A stretch of 64,000 nt of DNA from Streptomyces sp. SID12501. Its GTDB lineage: Bacteria; Actinomycetota; Actinomycetes; Streptomycetales; Streptomycetaceae. The translations under genes and the position numbers were made by a program. A model generated the notes under the pieces. It did no database searches, had not been told where the DNA came from, and saw only the letters and a list, made by a program, of their open reading frames with translations. Position 1 is the stretch's first letter; each line of letters begins with the position of its first letter. Where the stretch lies: assembly GCF_010550245.1 (NCBI RefSeq), contig NZ_JAAGLU010000027.1, positions 62,001 through 126,000 on the forward strand. Reading direction: 5' to 3'. Of this stretch, positions 18,311 through 26,288 are shown piece after piece.

Positions 18311-20083
18311 TCACGCGCTGTGCCCGGCGACCCGGAGGGCGTGCACCAGATCCCAGTACCGGTCCTCGGAGGCACCCCGGGCCGCCTCCAGGAGCAGCGG
18401 TACGAGGCGCTGGGGGTCGGCGGCGACACTGCGGGCGGCCTCCTCGGGGGTGCGGACCCGGACGTACGCGTCGAGGAGGGCACGCACCTCACGCTGCCTT
18501 CCCTCCTCGGCGAGGCGGAGCACGGCCTCACCCACCTCCTGGGCCGGCCGCACGATGCCCTGCCGCAGGATCTGCTGGCCGTCGATGGCCCGCCCCGCCG
18601 CGACGAGCGCGTCGGCGGCGGCGACCAGCCGGTCCGCGGGCAGGGACGCGGCCTCCCAGAGCAGGGTGGCCCAGTCGGCGCCGAGCCCCGCGCGGTTCAG
18701 CTCGGCGGCGAGGAGCGGAAAACGGGCGGCGGGCCATTGGGAGGCCTCGACGAGCAGCGCGTGCGCCTCACCGCTGCGTCCCTCACCACGCAGCCGTACG
18801 AGGCTGCGGACGGCGTCGATGGTGTCGTGCCGGGCGTCGTCGTCCAGCGCCTCCCGCACGGGCACCGCGGGCTTGGCCGCTGCGGCGGCCCCGGCGAACC
18901 GGGCCCCACGCGGGTTACGGCGACTCGGGGCGGCGGGCGCGGGCATGGCCGGTGCGGGGGTGGGGTCGACGACGGGCGTGGCGCCGGTGTCCGCGTCGTC
19001 CGTCATCCCGGCGAACCGGGCACCGCCACGGGCACGGCGTTTGGAGCGCTGCTTGGGGGCGGGGCCGGGGTCCGCCGAGGCCGGTTCGGGGGCGGAGGGC
19101 CCGTACCAGTCGGCGGGGAGTCGCGGTGCCGTGCTCTCGGCGGCGGGCTCCGGGGCGTCGGCCGGGCGGGGGTCGTCGTGGTCGTCCGCCTCGCCGGAGC
19201 GCCGGATGTGGCCGCGCCAGGGGCGCAGGTCGCCGTCGGAACGTGGCCCGCCGGGGCCGCGGTCGTCTCCGTGGCGGTCGTCTCCGTGGCGGGCGGGGCC
19301 GGAGCCGTCCGGGGCCTGCTGCCGGGAGCTGGGCACGTTCTCGTATCCGGCGGTCGGACGGACGTCCGACCGCTGTCGGCGGGCGCCGCGCTCGTCGTAC
19401 CAGACGGCCGTGTCGTTGTCCGGGCGGCGCTCGTCGGTGTCCGTGCGCTGTCCGGGCAGAGTCACGGGATCGCCGTCGTGCGCGTCGGCGGGGTGCGGGG
19501 CGTTGTGGCCGCGGCCGACGAAGACATCCGCCTCGTCGTCGCGGTCGCGGCGCTGGAAGGGTGCCCGGCTCATCGTCCGGCGGGCCAACTGGTCGAGGCG
19601 GTAACGGAGTTCGATGCAGCGGGCGGAGGCGCGTTCATGGTCGTCATGGGCCCAGGCGAGGTCGAGGCGGAGACCCTCGGCCTCCTCGTGGGTGGCGGCG
19701 GAGCCGAGCGACCGCCCCAGTTCGACGAGCCGTTCGGCGGCGTACTTCTGCTCCCGGAGCATCACGTCGAGCCGGTCCCCGAGGGTGTCGCGGGCGCCGG
19801 TGCGGGCGTCGAACGCGGCGAGGGAGGCCTGATGCAGGGCACGCGCCTGCTCGCCCTCCGGACCGACGGCGCCCGGTCCGAACCCGGTGGCGAGATCCTG
19901 GAGCAGCGCCTCCACAACGTCCCAGGGCGGCACCTCGCGCCCCTCCAGACAGGCGCGCATACCGTCGGGATCGCGCTCCCAGAACACACCGCACCAGCCC
20001 GCGCCCTGATCGAGGCGGGCCAGCAGGCCGTTCAGATACCGCGCGAACTCCCGCACCTGCCCCGGGAGCTGTTCCACCGCCAT
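18311..20083 (-). CDS. large hypothetical protein with helical N- and C-terminal parts and a disordered centre
   Basis: 590 residues from ATG at 20083 (MAVEQLPGQVREFARYLNG); a start 17 codons earlier is possible. Residues ~1-180 are helical, with WCGVFWERDPDGMRACLEG and a region rich in AERLVELGRSL. Residues ~180-400 are low complexity, rich in Arg/Asp/Pro/Gly and probably disordered. Residues ~400-590 are Ala/Leu/Arg helical repeats (ARFAGAAAAAKP, VRSLVRLRGEGRSGEAHALL, LLDAYVRVRTPEEAARSVAADP) resembling HEAT/TPR-like solenoids. No signal peptide, no membrane segment, no enzyme motif. I do not recognise the family beyond being Streptomyces-like. Confidence 0.8.
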   Translation of the reverse strand: MAVEQLPGQVREFARYLNGLLARLDQGAGWCGVFWERDPDGMRACLEGREVPPWDVVEALLQDLATGFGPGAVGPEGEQARALHQASLAAFDARTGARDTLGDRLDVMLREQKYAAERLVELGRSLGSAATHEEAEGLRLDLAWAHDDHERASARCIELRYRLDQLARRTMSRAPFQRRDRDDEADVFVGRGHNAPHPADAHDGDPVTLPGQRTDTDERRPDNDTAVWYDERGARRQRSDVRPTAGYENVPSSRQQAPDGSGPARHGDDRHGDDRGPGGPRSDGDLRPWRGHIRRSGEADDHDDPRPADAPEPAAESTAPRLPADWYGPSAPEPASADPGPAPKQRSKRRARGGARFAGMTDDADTGATPVVDPTPAPAMPAPAAPSRRNPRGARFAGAAAAAKPAVPVREALDDDARHDTIDAVRSLVRLRGEGRSGEAHALLVEASQWPAARFPLLAAELNRAGLGADWATLLWEAASLPADRLVAAADALVAAGRAIDGQQILRQGIVRPAQEVGEAVLRLAEEGRQREVRALLDAYVRVRTPEEAARSVAADPQRLVPLLLEAARGASEDRYWDLVHALRVAGHSA

Positions 20084-20248
20084 GACGTCCACCCCATGCC
20101 CGACCGGAGTTCTCCGCCCCGTAGAAAACACCAAGCGTGTTACGGACGGGCTACGAAGGGTTTTCGGACCGGACGCAGAGTACCGCGCGCCCAGCGGAAC
20201 GTGACGTGAACCACTGACACATTGGCCAAAACCGCCCCCCCCCGGGGC

Positions 20249-20509
20249 TCATGCCGCGGCCGGGGCCAGAGGCTCGCACCGCCCGACCAGTTCGTCCATG
20301 GACAGCCCGAGGACCCGCGTCAGCGCCGCGACCGTGAAGAAGGCCGGGGTCGGCGCACGGCCGGTCTCGATTTTCCGGAGGGTCTCGGCGGAGATGCCGG
20401 CGCGGGCCGCGATCTCCGCCATGCTGCGGCCACCACGCGCCTGACGCAGCAACCGGCCGAGCCGCTCGCCGCGTTCACGCTCTTCGGGGGTGAGAGGAGT
20501 GCGTACCAT
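20249..20509 (-). CDS. XRE-family helix-turn-helix regulator
   Basis: 86 residues. A single HTH_3 domain occupies residues ~15-70: RLGRLLRQARGGRSMAEIAARAGISAETLRKIETGRAPTP. Divergent from the methionine aminopeptidase gene with only 32 bases between start codons. ATG at 20509 has no ribosome binding site because the predicted -10 hexamer (TAGAAT on the minus strand, 20516-20521) ends six bases before it, so the mRNA should be leaderless. Probably represses itself and the divergent gene through the palindrome in the shared promoter (inference). Confidence 0.9.
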   Translation of the reverse strand: MVRTPLTPEERERGERLGRLLRQARGGRSMAEIAARAGISAETLRKIETGRAPTPAFFTVAALTRVLGLSMDELVGRCEPLAPAAA

Positions 20510-20541
20510 GTCACCATTCTAATACCGGTATAGTAATTTGC
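20510..20541. promoter_or_regulatory. very compact divergent promoter with palindromic operator, both transcripts predicted leaderless
   Basis: Only 32 bases separate the two ATG codons. Plus strand: TATAGT at 20529-20534 ends seven bases before ATG 20542. Minus strand: TAGAAT (20516-20521) ends six bases before ATG 20509. Both spacings place the transcription start on the A of ATG. Between and partly within the -10 elements lies the perfect palindrome ATACCGGTAT (20522-20531), a likely binding site for the XRE protein. No ribosome binding sites fit. Confidence 0.65.
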
Positions 20542-21333
20542 ATGGTGGAACTCAAGACGAACCCCGCGATCGATGCCATGTACGAGACCGGCCAGGTGGT
20601 CGGCAGAGGCCTCACGGCTGTCCGGGAAGCCGCTGACGTGGGCGTTTCCCTACGGGAGCTCGACGAGGTGGCGCACGAGGTGCTGCGCGCGGCCGGGGCG
20701 GCCTCCCCCTTCCTCGGCTACCGCCCCTCCTTCGCGCCCACCCCGTTCCCGGCGGTGCTCTGCCTCTCGGTGAACGACGCGATCGTCCACGGCATCCCGG
20801 ACGACTACCGGTTGCGCGACGGCGACCTCGTCTCCGCCGACTTCGGCGCCGAACTGGGCGGCTGGGCGGGCGACTCGGCGATCAGCTTCATCGTGGGCGA
20901 ACCGCGCCCGGCCGACGTACGGCTCGTCGAGACCGCCGAGCTGGCCCTCGCTGCGGGCATCGCGGCGGCGGTCGTCGGCAACCGCATCGGCGACATCGCG
21001 CACGCGATCGGCGAGGTGTGCCGCACGGCGGGCTATGGCATCCCGGAGGGTTTCGGCGGCCACGGCATCGGCCGCCGTATGCACGAGGACCCGCCGGTCC
21101 CGAACGAGGGCCGCCCGGGCCGGGGCATGCCGCTGCGCAAGGGCCTGGTCCTGGCGATCGAGCCCATGCTGATCGGCAGCGGCAAGGACGGCTACCACGA
21201 GGCCCCGGACGGCTGGACCCTCCGCACGAACGACGGCTCCCGCGCGGCCCACGCGGAACACACGGTGGCGATCACGGAGTCGGGGCCGCGGGTGCTCACG
21301 GCACGACAGGAGACACACACGAGCCGGGCGTAA
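20542..21333 (+). CDS. map: type I methionine aminopeptidase, accessory copy
   Basis: 263 residues. All five metal ligands of MetAP are present: Asp in SADFGAELG, Asp in GWAGDSAIS, His in GGHGIGRRMHEDP, Glu in AIEPMLI and Glu in AEHTVAIT. The enzyme removes the initiator Met from nascent proteins in the cytosol. Length fits type I enzymes. It is not next to secY/adk/infA as the housekeeping copy usually is, so it is probably a second copy. Divergent from a small XRE regulator with a shared 32-base promoter and apparently leaderless. Role may be conditional expression or resistance to MetAP inhibitors (speculative). Confidence 0.93.
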   Translation: MVELKTNPAIDAMYETGQVVGRGLTAVREAADVGVSLRELDEVAHEVLRAAGAASPFLGYRPSFAPTPFPAVLCLSVNDAIVHGIPDDYRLRDGDLVSADFGAELGGWAGDSAISFIVGEPRPADVRLVETAELALAAGIAAAVVGNRIGDIAHAIGEVCRTAGYGIPEGFGGHGIGRRMHEDPPVPNEGRPGRGMPLRKGLVLAIEPMLIGSGKDGYHEAPDGWTLRTNDGSRAAHAEHTVAITESGPRVLTARQETHTSRA

Positions 21334-21344
21334 CCAACGGCCGC

Positions 21345-21648
21345 ATGTACATCAGGAACGGCACCTCCGCCGACGCGGAGAGCAACGCGGCCCTGTCCGA
21401 GGCCCGTTGTCCGCCGCTCGCCGAGCAGGACGGCGAGTTGCGCGGCTTCACCCTGCTGGACACGGCCGCGGCCGGCCGGGGCCACCTGGACAACCTGCAT
21501 GCCCGGCCGGGACGTCTGCCTGGAAGTGCCGCACGGCAACGCCCGCGCGATCTCGTTGTACGAGTACACCTGGCCCGCGGCGGCCGTCAGCCGCTACGGG
21601 GACTGGCGGCCGGCCTCGAACACCGTGCCGCCGCCCGTCGCCGGCTGA
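21345..21648 (+). pseudogene. GNAT acetyltransferase remnant, frameshifted
   Basis: Starts 12 bases after the map stop codon. Frame one gives MYIRNGTSADAESNAAL and GRGHLDNLHARPGR; the frame then shifts to VCLEVPHGNARAISLYEYT, whose NARAIxLYE is the classical C-terminal GNAT motif, followed by YGDWRP and a stop at 21646. The central acetyl-CoA loop is missing. Too short (about 100 codons) and out of frame, so it is a decayed gene. Confidence 0.65.
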
Positions 21649-21649
21649 G

Positions 21650-23458
21650 TCAGGACGCCGGGCGCACCACCATCGCCGACCCGCCACCCCGTCGTACCGT
21701 CTCCGCCGCCGCCAGCCACTTGCCGTTCGGCAGGCGCTGCACGCCGGTCGCCGCGCCGATCTCGGGGTTGAGCCGGAAGCCGTGGCCGATCGCCTCCAGC
21801 TTGGTCCTCAACTCGCTGTTCCACAGCCCCGGTTCGAGCTCGGTGGTCGTCTGGTTGCGCTGGCTCGCGCGCGGCGCCGCGATCGCGTCGACCAACGGCA
21901 GCCCCCGGTCCAGGAAGCCCGTCAGGGTCTGCAGGACGGTCGTGATGATGGTCGCGCCACCGGGCGAACCAAGAGCCACCACCGGCTTGCCGTGGGCGTC
22001 CAGGACGATCGTCGGGGACATCGACGAGCGCGGTCGCTTGCCCGGACCCGGCAGGTTCGGGTCGTGGACGGCCGGGCTGGCCGGAGCGAAGGAGAAGTCC
22101 GTCAGCTCGTTGTTCAGGATGAACCCGCGCCCCGGGACCGTGATGCCGCTGCCGCCGGTCTGCTCGATCGTCAGCGTGTAGGACACGACGTTGCCCCACT
22201 TGTCGGCCACCGTCAGATGCGTGGTGTTCTCGCCCTCGTACGTCGTCGGCGCCGCGATACCGGTGCTCGTGCAGGCCGCCGGGTTACGCGGGTCCCCGGG
22301 CGCGACCGGGCTCGTCAGCACCGCGTCGTCCTTGATGAGGCACTCCCGCGAGTCGGCGTACGACTGCGACAGCAGTTCCTTCGTCGGTACGTCCTCGAAG
22401 GCCGGGTCGCCCACCCAGCGCCCCCGGTCCGCGAAGGCGATCCGGCTCGCCTCGATGTAGCGGTGCAGGAACTGGACGTCGCTCGCCTTCGAAAGGTCCG
22501 TCCTCTCAAGGATGTTGAGGGCCTCACCGACCGTCGTACCACCCGACGAGGAGGGCGCCATCGAGTAGACACCCAGGCCGCGGTACGACGTCTTGGAGGG
22601 CGCCTGCCGCTTCGCCCTGTACGCCGCCAGGTCCTTCAGCGACAGTTTGCCGGGACGCGCGTTGTAGCTCGAACCCGGGTCCACCGGCGGCTTGTTGACC
22701 GTGTCGACGATCTCCTTCGCCAGCTTCCCGCGGTACACGGCGCCGACGCCCTTGCGGCCCAACTCCTCGTACGTACGAGCCAGATCGGGGTTCTTGAAGG
22801 TCGACCCGACCACCGGCAGCGCACCGCCCGGCAGGAAAAGCTTCGCCGTGTCCGGGAAGTTCCTGAACCGCGTCTCGTTCGAAGCGGTCTGCGAGCGGAA
22901 CGTGTCGTCCACCGTGAAGCCGTCGCGCGCGAGCCGCTCCGCCGGCTTCAGCAGCGTCCCGAGCCCCTTGGTGCCCCAACTGTCCAGCGCCGCCTGCCAG
23001 GTCGCGGGCGTGCCCGGCGTACCGACGCCCAGTCCGCTGGTGACGGCGTCGGCGAAGGCGATCGGCTGGCCGTTCTCCAGGAACAGGCCCGAGTCGGCCG
23101 TCAGGGGTGCCGTCTCGCGGCCGTCGATCGTCCGTACCGTACGGGACTTGGCGTCGTAGTAGACGAAGTAGCCGCCTCCACCGATGCCGTTGGAGTAGGG
23201 CTCCGTGACCCCGAGCGCGGCGGCCGTGGCGACGGCGGCGTCCACCGCGTTGCCGCCCTTGCGCAGGATCTCGATCCCGGCGGCCGAGGCATCCGCGTCC
23301 ACGCTCGCCACGGCACCGCCGTACCCGACGGCGACCGGGACCTTGCGTAGAGCTGTATCCGCCGGCGTGGCGCCGGAAGGTGGCGCTGCCGCCCCCACCG
23401 AAACCACTGTTGCCGAAACCGCCAGGACCGCCAGACTCCGCGCGACAGGGCGACGCAT
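21650..23458 (-). CDS. ggt: secreted gamma-glutamyltransferase
   Basis: 602 residues with a Sec signal peptide (MRRPVARSLAVLAVSATVVS...GATPAD). Large and small subunits are fused in one precursor; the autoprocessing nucleophile is the first Thr of ENTTHLTVADKWGNVV, and the glutamate-binding region has SGIGG-like NGIGGGGYFVYYDA and SSMSPTIV. It transfers or hydrolyses gamma-glutamyl groups of glutathione-type peptides outside the cell. ATG at 23458 has GGAGG five bases upstream; a TTG one codon earlier is less likely. Full-length and intact. Not closely related to the cytosolic GGT-like protein at 5275. Confidence 0.94.
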   Translation of the reverse strand: MRRPVARSLAVLAVSATVVSVGAAAPPSGATPADTALRKVPVAVGYGGAVASVDADASAAGIEILRKGGNAVDAAVATAAALGVTEPYSNGIGGGGYFVYYDAKSRTVRTIDGRETAPLTADSGLFLENGQPIAFADAVTSGLGVGTPGTPATWQAALDSWGTKGLGTLLKPAERLARDGFTVDDTFRSQTASNETRFRNFPDTAKLFLPGGALPVVGSTFKNPDLARTYEELGRKGVGAVYRGKLAKEIVDTVNKPPVDPGSSYNARPGKLSLKDLAAYRAKRQAPSKTSYRGLGVYSMAPSSSGGTTVGEALNILERTDLSKASDVQFLHRYIEASRIAFADRGRWVGDPAFEDVPTKELLSQSYADSRECLIKDDAVLTSPVAPGDPRNPAACTSTGIAAPTTYEGENTTHLTVADKWGNVVSYTLTIEQTGGSGITVPGRGFILNNELTDFSFAPASPAVHDPNLPGPGKRPRSSMSPTIVLDAHGKPVVALGSPGGATIITTVLQTLTGFLDRGLPLVDAIAAPRASQRNQTTTELEPGLWNSELRTKLEAIGHGFRLNPEIGAATGVQRLPNGKWLAAAETVRRGGGSAMVVRPAS

Positions 23459-23561
23459 CAATACCTCCAGTCAACAGCCGTCCGCGCAGCGTAACTTCAT
23501 CCCCGCGGTCCCGTAAGGGCCTCTCGAACACCGTTGCGGTTGACCGCTACCATGCGCGCCC

Positions 23562-24323
23562 ATGACTGACGATGTGCGCAATATCGTCCTCGGTATGGTC
23601 GCGGCCGGTATCAGCGCAGCCCTCGGCTGGCTGGCCCGCACCTATCTGTGGAGGCGCAAACTCCGCCGTAAGCAGGCCTTCTTCGGGCTCCCGGACAACT
23701 CCGAGTCGCTGCTCGTGGTGAACCGCGAGGCCGGTGGCCCCGAGTTGACGGTGATGCGCCACGACGTGTTCGCGCTGCTGGAACTCGCCGCCCTCATCAA
23801 GGACTGCAACGCCCACGCCCAGGTCGTCGCCCACGACGCGGCGCAGCAGGGGTTCGGCGAGCGGACCGAGTTCTGCGTGGGCGGCCCCGCATCCAACCGC
23901 CGCATGCTGGCGCATCTGCACTCCCTGCTCCCCGGCGTCCGCGTCAACGTCGACGCGGAACCCGGCCCGGACCGCGGCGCCTTCCAGATCGGCACCGAGC
24001 GCTACCGGCTGGAGGGGGGCAGGAGCGAGTACGTGATCCTCGCGCGGCTCACCGCCGGCCAGAGCGGCGAAGCCCGGCCGGTCTTCCTCTTCTGCGGCCA
24101 GCGCGCGATCACCAACCAGGCGGCGACCCGCTACCTTGCCCGCAACCACGAACGGCTGGCCCGCAAACACGGCAACAACTCCTTCGCCCTGCTCCTGAAG
24201 GTCGTCAACTCGCAGGCGTACGGACCGGATGTCGTCGAGGTCGTCACGGACATCACCCGGGCGGCGCAGACCCCTGTGCCGGTAGCGGCCGTCGCTCCAC
24301 CCAACTCCCACCGCGCCTCCTAG
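23562..24323 (+). CDS. membrane-anchored conserved hypothetical protein
   Basis: 253 residues. Residues ~7-28 (IVLGMVAAGISAALGWLART) form an N-terminal membrane anchor followed by a basic WRRKLRRK stop-transfer, so the rest is cytoplasmic. The soluble part contains ESLLVVNREAGGPELTVMRHDVFALLELAAL and FLFCGQRAITNQAATRYLARN, a pattern I have seen in conserved Streptomyces proteins but cannot name. ATG is at 23562; it is divergent from ggt. No regulatory signal identified. Confidence 0.82.
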   Translation: MTDDVRNIVLGMVAAGISAALGWLARTYLWRRKLRRKQAFFGLPDNSESLLVVNREAGGPELTVMRHDVFALLELAALIKDCNAHAQVVAHDAAQQGFGERTEFCVGGPASNRRMLAHLHSLLPGVRVNVDAEPGPDRGAFQIGTERYRLEGGRSEYVILARLTAGQSGEARPVFLFCGQRAITNQAATRYLARNHERLARKHGNNSFALLLKVVNSQAYGPDVVEVVTDITRAAQTPVPVAAVAPPNSHRAS

Positions 24324-24803
24324 CGGCGCGGACGGGAGAACGGAAGTACGGGGGAACGATCACGTCGCACACGACGGTCCGGTCACCGGAAACAAGGAGA
24401 GCGGCACCCGCGTCGCGTACCTCTGCGACGCGGGCCCGCTCGGCCTCGGCAGGCCGGCCGGTCAGGTCGACCCGTCTGCGTCGAGCACAACCCGACCGGC
24501 GCAGCTGACCTTCCGCCCGCCGGAGCACGACCCCTGATGGGCGTCGTTACCCCTGCGCGAGCAGTGATCTCCGGCTGCCGCCGGGCGAGCGCATGCCCTT
24601 CTACCGCTGCCTGCCTGGCAGCAGCGTCCCTGATTCGGCCGGTGCGACGGCCTCGACCTCGGTCCACATCCCGATGGGGATGAACGGCAAATCGTAGTCG
24701 AGGTTCGGCGCGGCCGATTTTCCGGCCCTGGCCGCTGTCGGGAGGTTGTCGGTCAGCAGGTTGACGACCTCCTCAACTCCCTTGGCAGCCAATGGTGTTG
24801 GCT
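24324..24803. other. 480-base region without an intact gene; possible gene remnant on minus strand
   Basis: Downstream of gluA where gluB would normally lie. No gluB-like lipoprotein is present. On the minus strand an open stretch (about 24790 down to the TAG at 24601) encodes AAKGVEEVVNLLTDNLPTA and FIPIGMWTEVEAV, with partly Streptomyces-like codon use, and could be the end of a lost gene. Another minus-strand stretch at 24350-24470 (GRPAEAERARVAEVRDAG) also looks coding-like. Neither is recognisable. Confidence 0.4.
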
Positions 24804-25547
24804 TCAGTGGTGCAGGATCTTGGAGAGGAAGTCCTTGGCGCGGTCGCTGCGCGGGTCGGTGAAGAACTCCTCGGGGCTGCGGTCCTCGACGATGCGTCCG
24901 TCGGCCATGAAGACGACCCGGTTGGCGGCCGAGCGGGCGAAGCCCATCTCGTGGGTGACGACGACCATCGTCATGCCCTCGCGGGCCAGTTGCTGCATGA
25001 CCTCCAGAACCTCGTTGATCATCTCCGGGTCGAGCGCGGACGTCGGCTCGTCGAAGAGCATGACCTTGGGGTCCATGGCCAGGGCGCGGGCGATGGCGAC
25101 GCGTTGCTGCTGGCCACCGGAGAGCTGGGCCGGGTACTTCGGCGCCTGCGAGGCGAGGCCGACCCGGTCGAGGAGCTCTCGGGAGCGCCTGTCGGCCTCG
25201 TCCTTCCTGCGCCCGCGCACCTTGACCTGGCCCAACGAGACGTTCTGGAGGACGGTCTTGTGGGCGAAGAGGTTGAACGACTGGAAGACCATCCCGACTT
25301 CGGCACGGAGCCGCGCGAGAGGCTTGCCCTCGTCGGGCAGCAGTTGACCGTCGAGCAGAATCGTCCCGGACTCGATCGGCTCCAGCCGGTTGATCGCCCT
25401 GCACAGAGTGGACTTGCCCGACCCTGACGGGCCGATGACAACGACCACCTCACCCCTGCCTACGGTGAGGTTGATGTCCTGAAGGACATGCAGCTCACCG
25501 AAGTGTTTGTTGACTTCATGCAGCTCGATCAACGGATCGACAGCCAT
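24804..25547 (-). CDS. gluA: amino-acid ABC transporter ATP-binding protein (GluA type), isolated
   Basis: 247 residues. Walker A GPSGSGKSTLCRAINRLE, Q-loop MVFQSFNLFAHKTV, signature LSGGQQQRVAIARALAM, Walker B VMLFDEPTSALDPE and the H-loop VVTHEMGFA are all present; this is the polar amino-acid importer ATPase subtype (GluA/GlnQ). In Streptomyces it is normally first in gluABCD, but here nothing resembling the binding protein or permeases follows on the minus strand, so the ATPase is orphaned by deletion or rearrangement. It is likely non-functional as a transporter unless paired in trans. Confidence 0.92.
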   Translation of the reverse strand: MAVDPLIELHEVNKHFGELHVLQDINLTVGRGEVVVVIGPSGSGKSTLCRAINRLEPIESGTILLDGQLLPDEGKPLARLRAEVGMVFQSFNLFAHKTVLQNVSLGQVKVRGRRKDEADRRSRELLDRVGLASQAPKYPAQLSGGQQQRVAIARALAMDPKVMLFDEPTSALDPEMINEVLEVMQQLAREGMTMVVVTHEMGFARSAANRVVFMADGRIVEDRSPEEFFTDPRSDRAKDFLSKILHH

Positions 25548-25671
25548 GCCCAGCCCTACTCACTTCAGCTGTGTCGTGGTTGCCGCAAACTATCCAGACA
25601 AGAGTGGAGTTAAAGCGCGACACGCACTTTTCGGGCATTAGCCGTATTTACGCCAGATGCGTGCACCGTGT

Positions 25672-26112
25672 TTACGTCTCCGCGACCTCCGCGTACAGCT
25701 GCGACAGCTCGGGCACGCCGCTGGACGCCCACTCGTGTCCCGAGGCGACGACGTCGAACTCACGGCCCGACGACAGCCGTACGACGGGCTGTCCGTCCGG
25801 CCAGAAGTCCCAGGCCGCGCCGGGGACCGTCCGCACGATGACCGTGCCGAGATAGAGGCCCGCGTCGTTGCCGAGCCAGTTCAGCGAGTCCTCGTCGTCC
25901 CGCCAGCCCGGCACCAGCTGGTCCAGCGCCTCCAACGAGGCGGCGGAGTCATCGAGTTCGACGCCCGCCCGGTGTGCCTGGGAGCGGAGCAGCTCACACT
26001 CGGAGAGAAGCCCGGCGACCGCCTCGGGGTCGTGCTCCCCCGCGGAGAACACCGCCGCACCTCGGGCGGGTCCATGCCTCTTGCGCCAGTTGCCCAGGAA
26101 AGGGATGTTCAT
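25672..26112 (-). CDS. conserved hypothetical protein, DUF6278-like
   Basis: 146 residues, soluble, acidic. Starts MNIPFLGNWRKRHG; has LDDSAASLEALDQLVPGW and the Trp-rich AAWDFWPDGQPVVRL. The family name is from memory (DUF6278) and unverified. Function unknown; it precedes gluA on the same strand by 124 bases. It is a typical small conserved Streptomyces protein with no motif that suggests catalysis. Confidence 0.78.
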   Translation of the reverse strand: MNIPFLGNWRKRHGPARGAAVFSAGEHDPEAVAGLLSECELLRSQAHRAGVELDDSAASLEALDQLVPGWRDDEDSLNWLGNDAGLYLGTVIVRTVPGAAWDFWPDGQPVVRLSSGREFDVVASGHEWASSGVPELSQLYAEVAET

Positions 26113-26288
26113 ACGTCCAGCGTGTCATTCACACCGCCGACCGCACCACAGGGCGCGCGGGGCCGCCGCTTCCGGCCAACTTCCGCGTGTGCCCCCGCCC
26201 GGCGCACCTGCCGCATTGACGGGCGCCTGGCGGCTCCTTAGCTTCACACTGCGTTGAACGGCGGGCCCAGCTGACCGGAGGGACGGAC

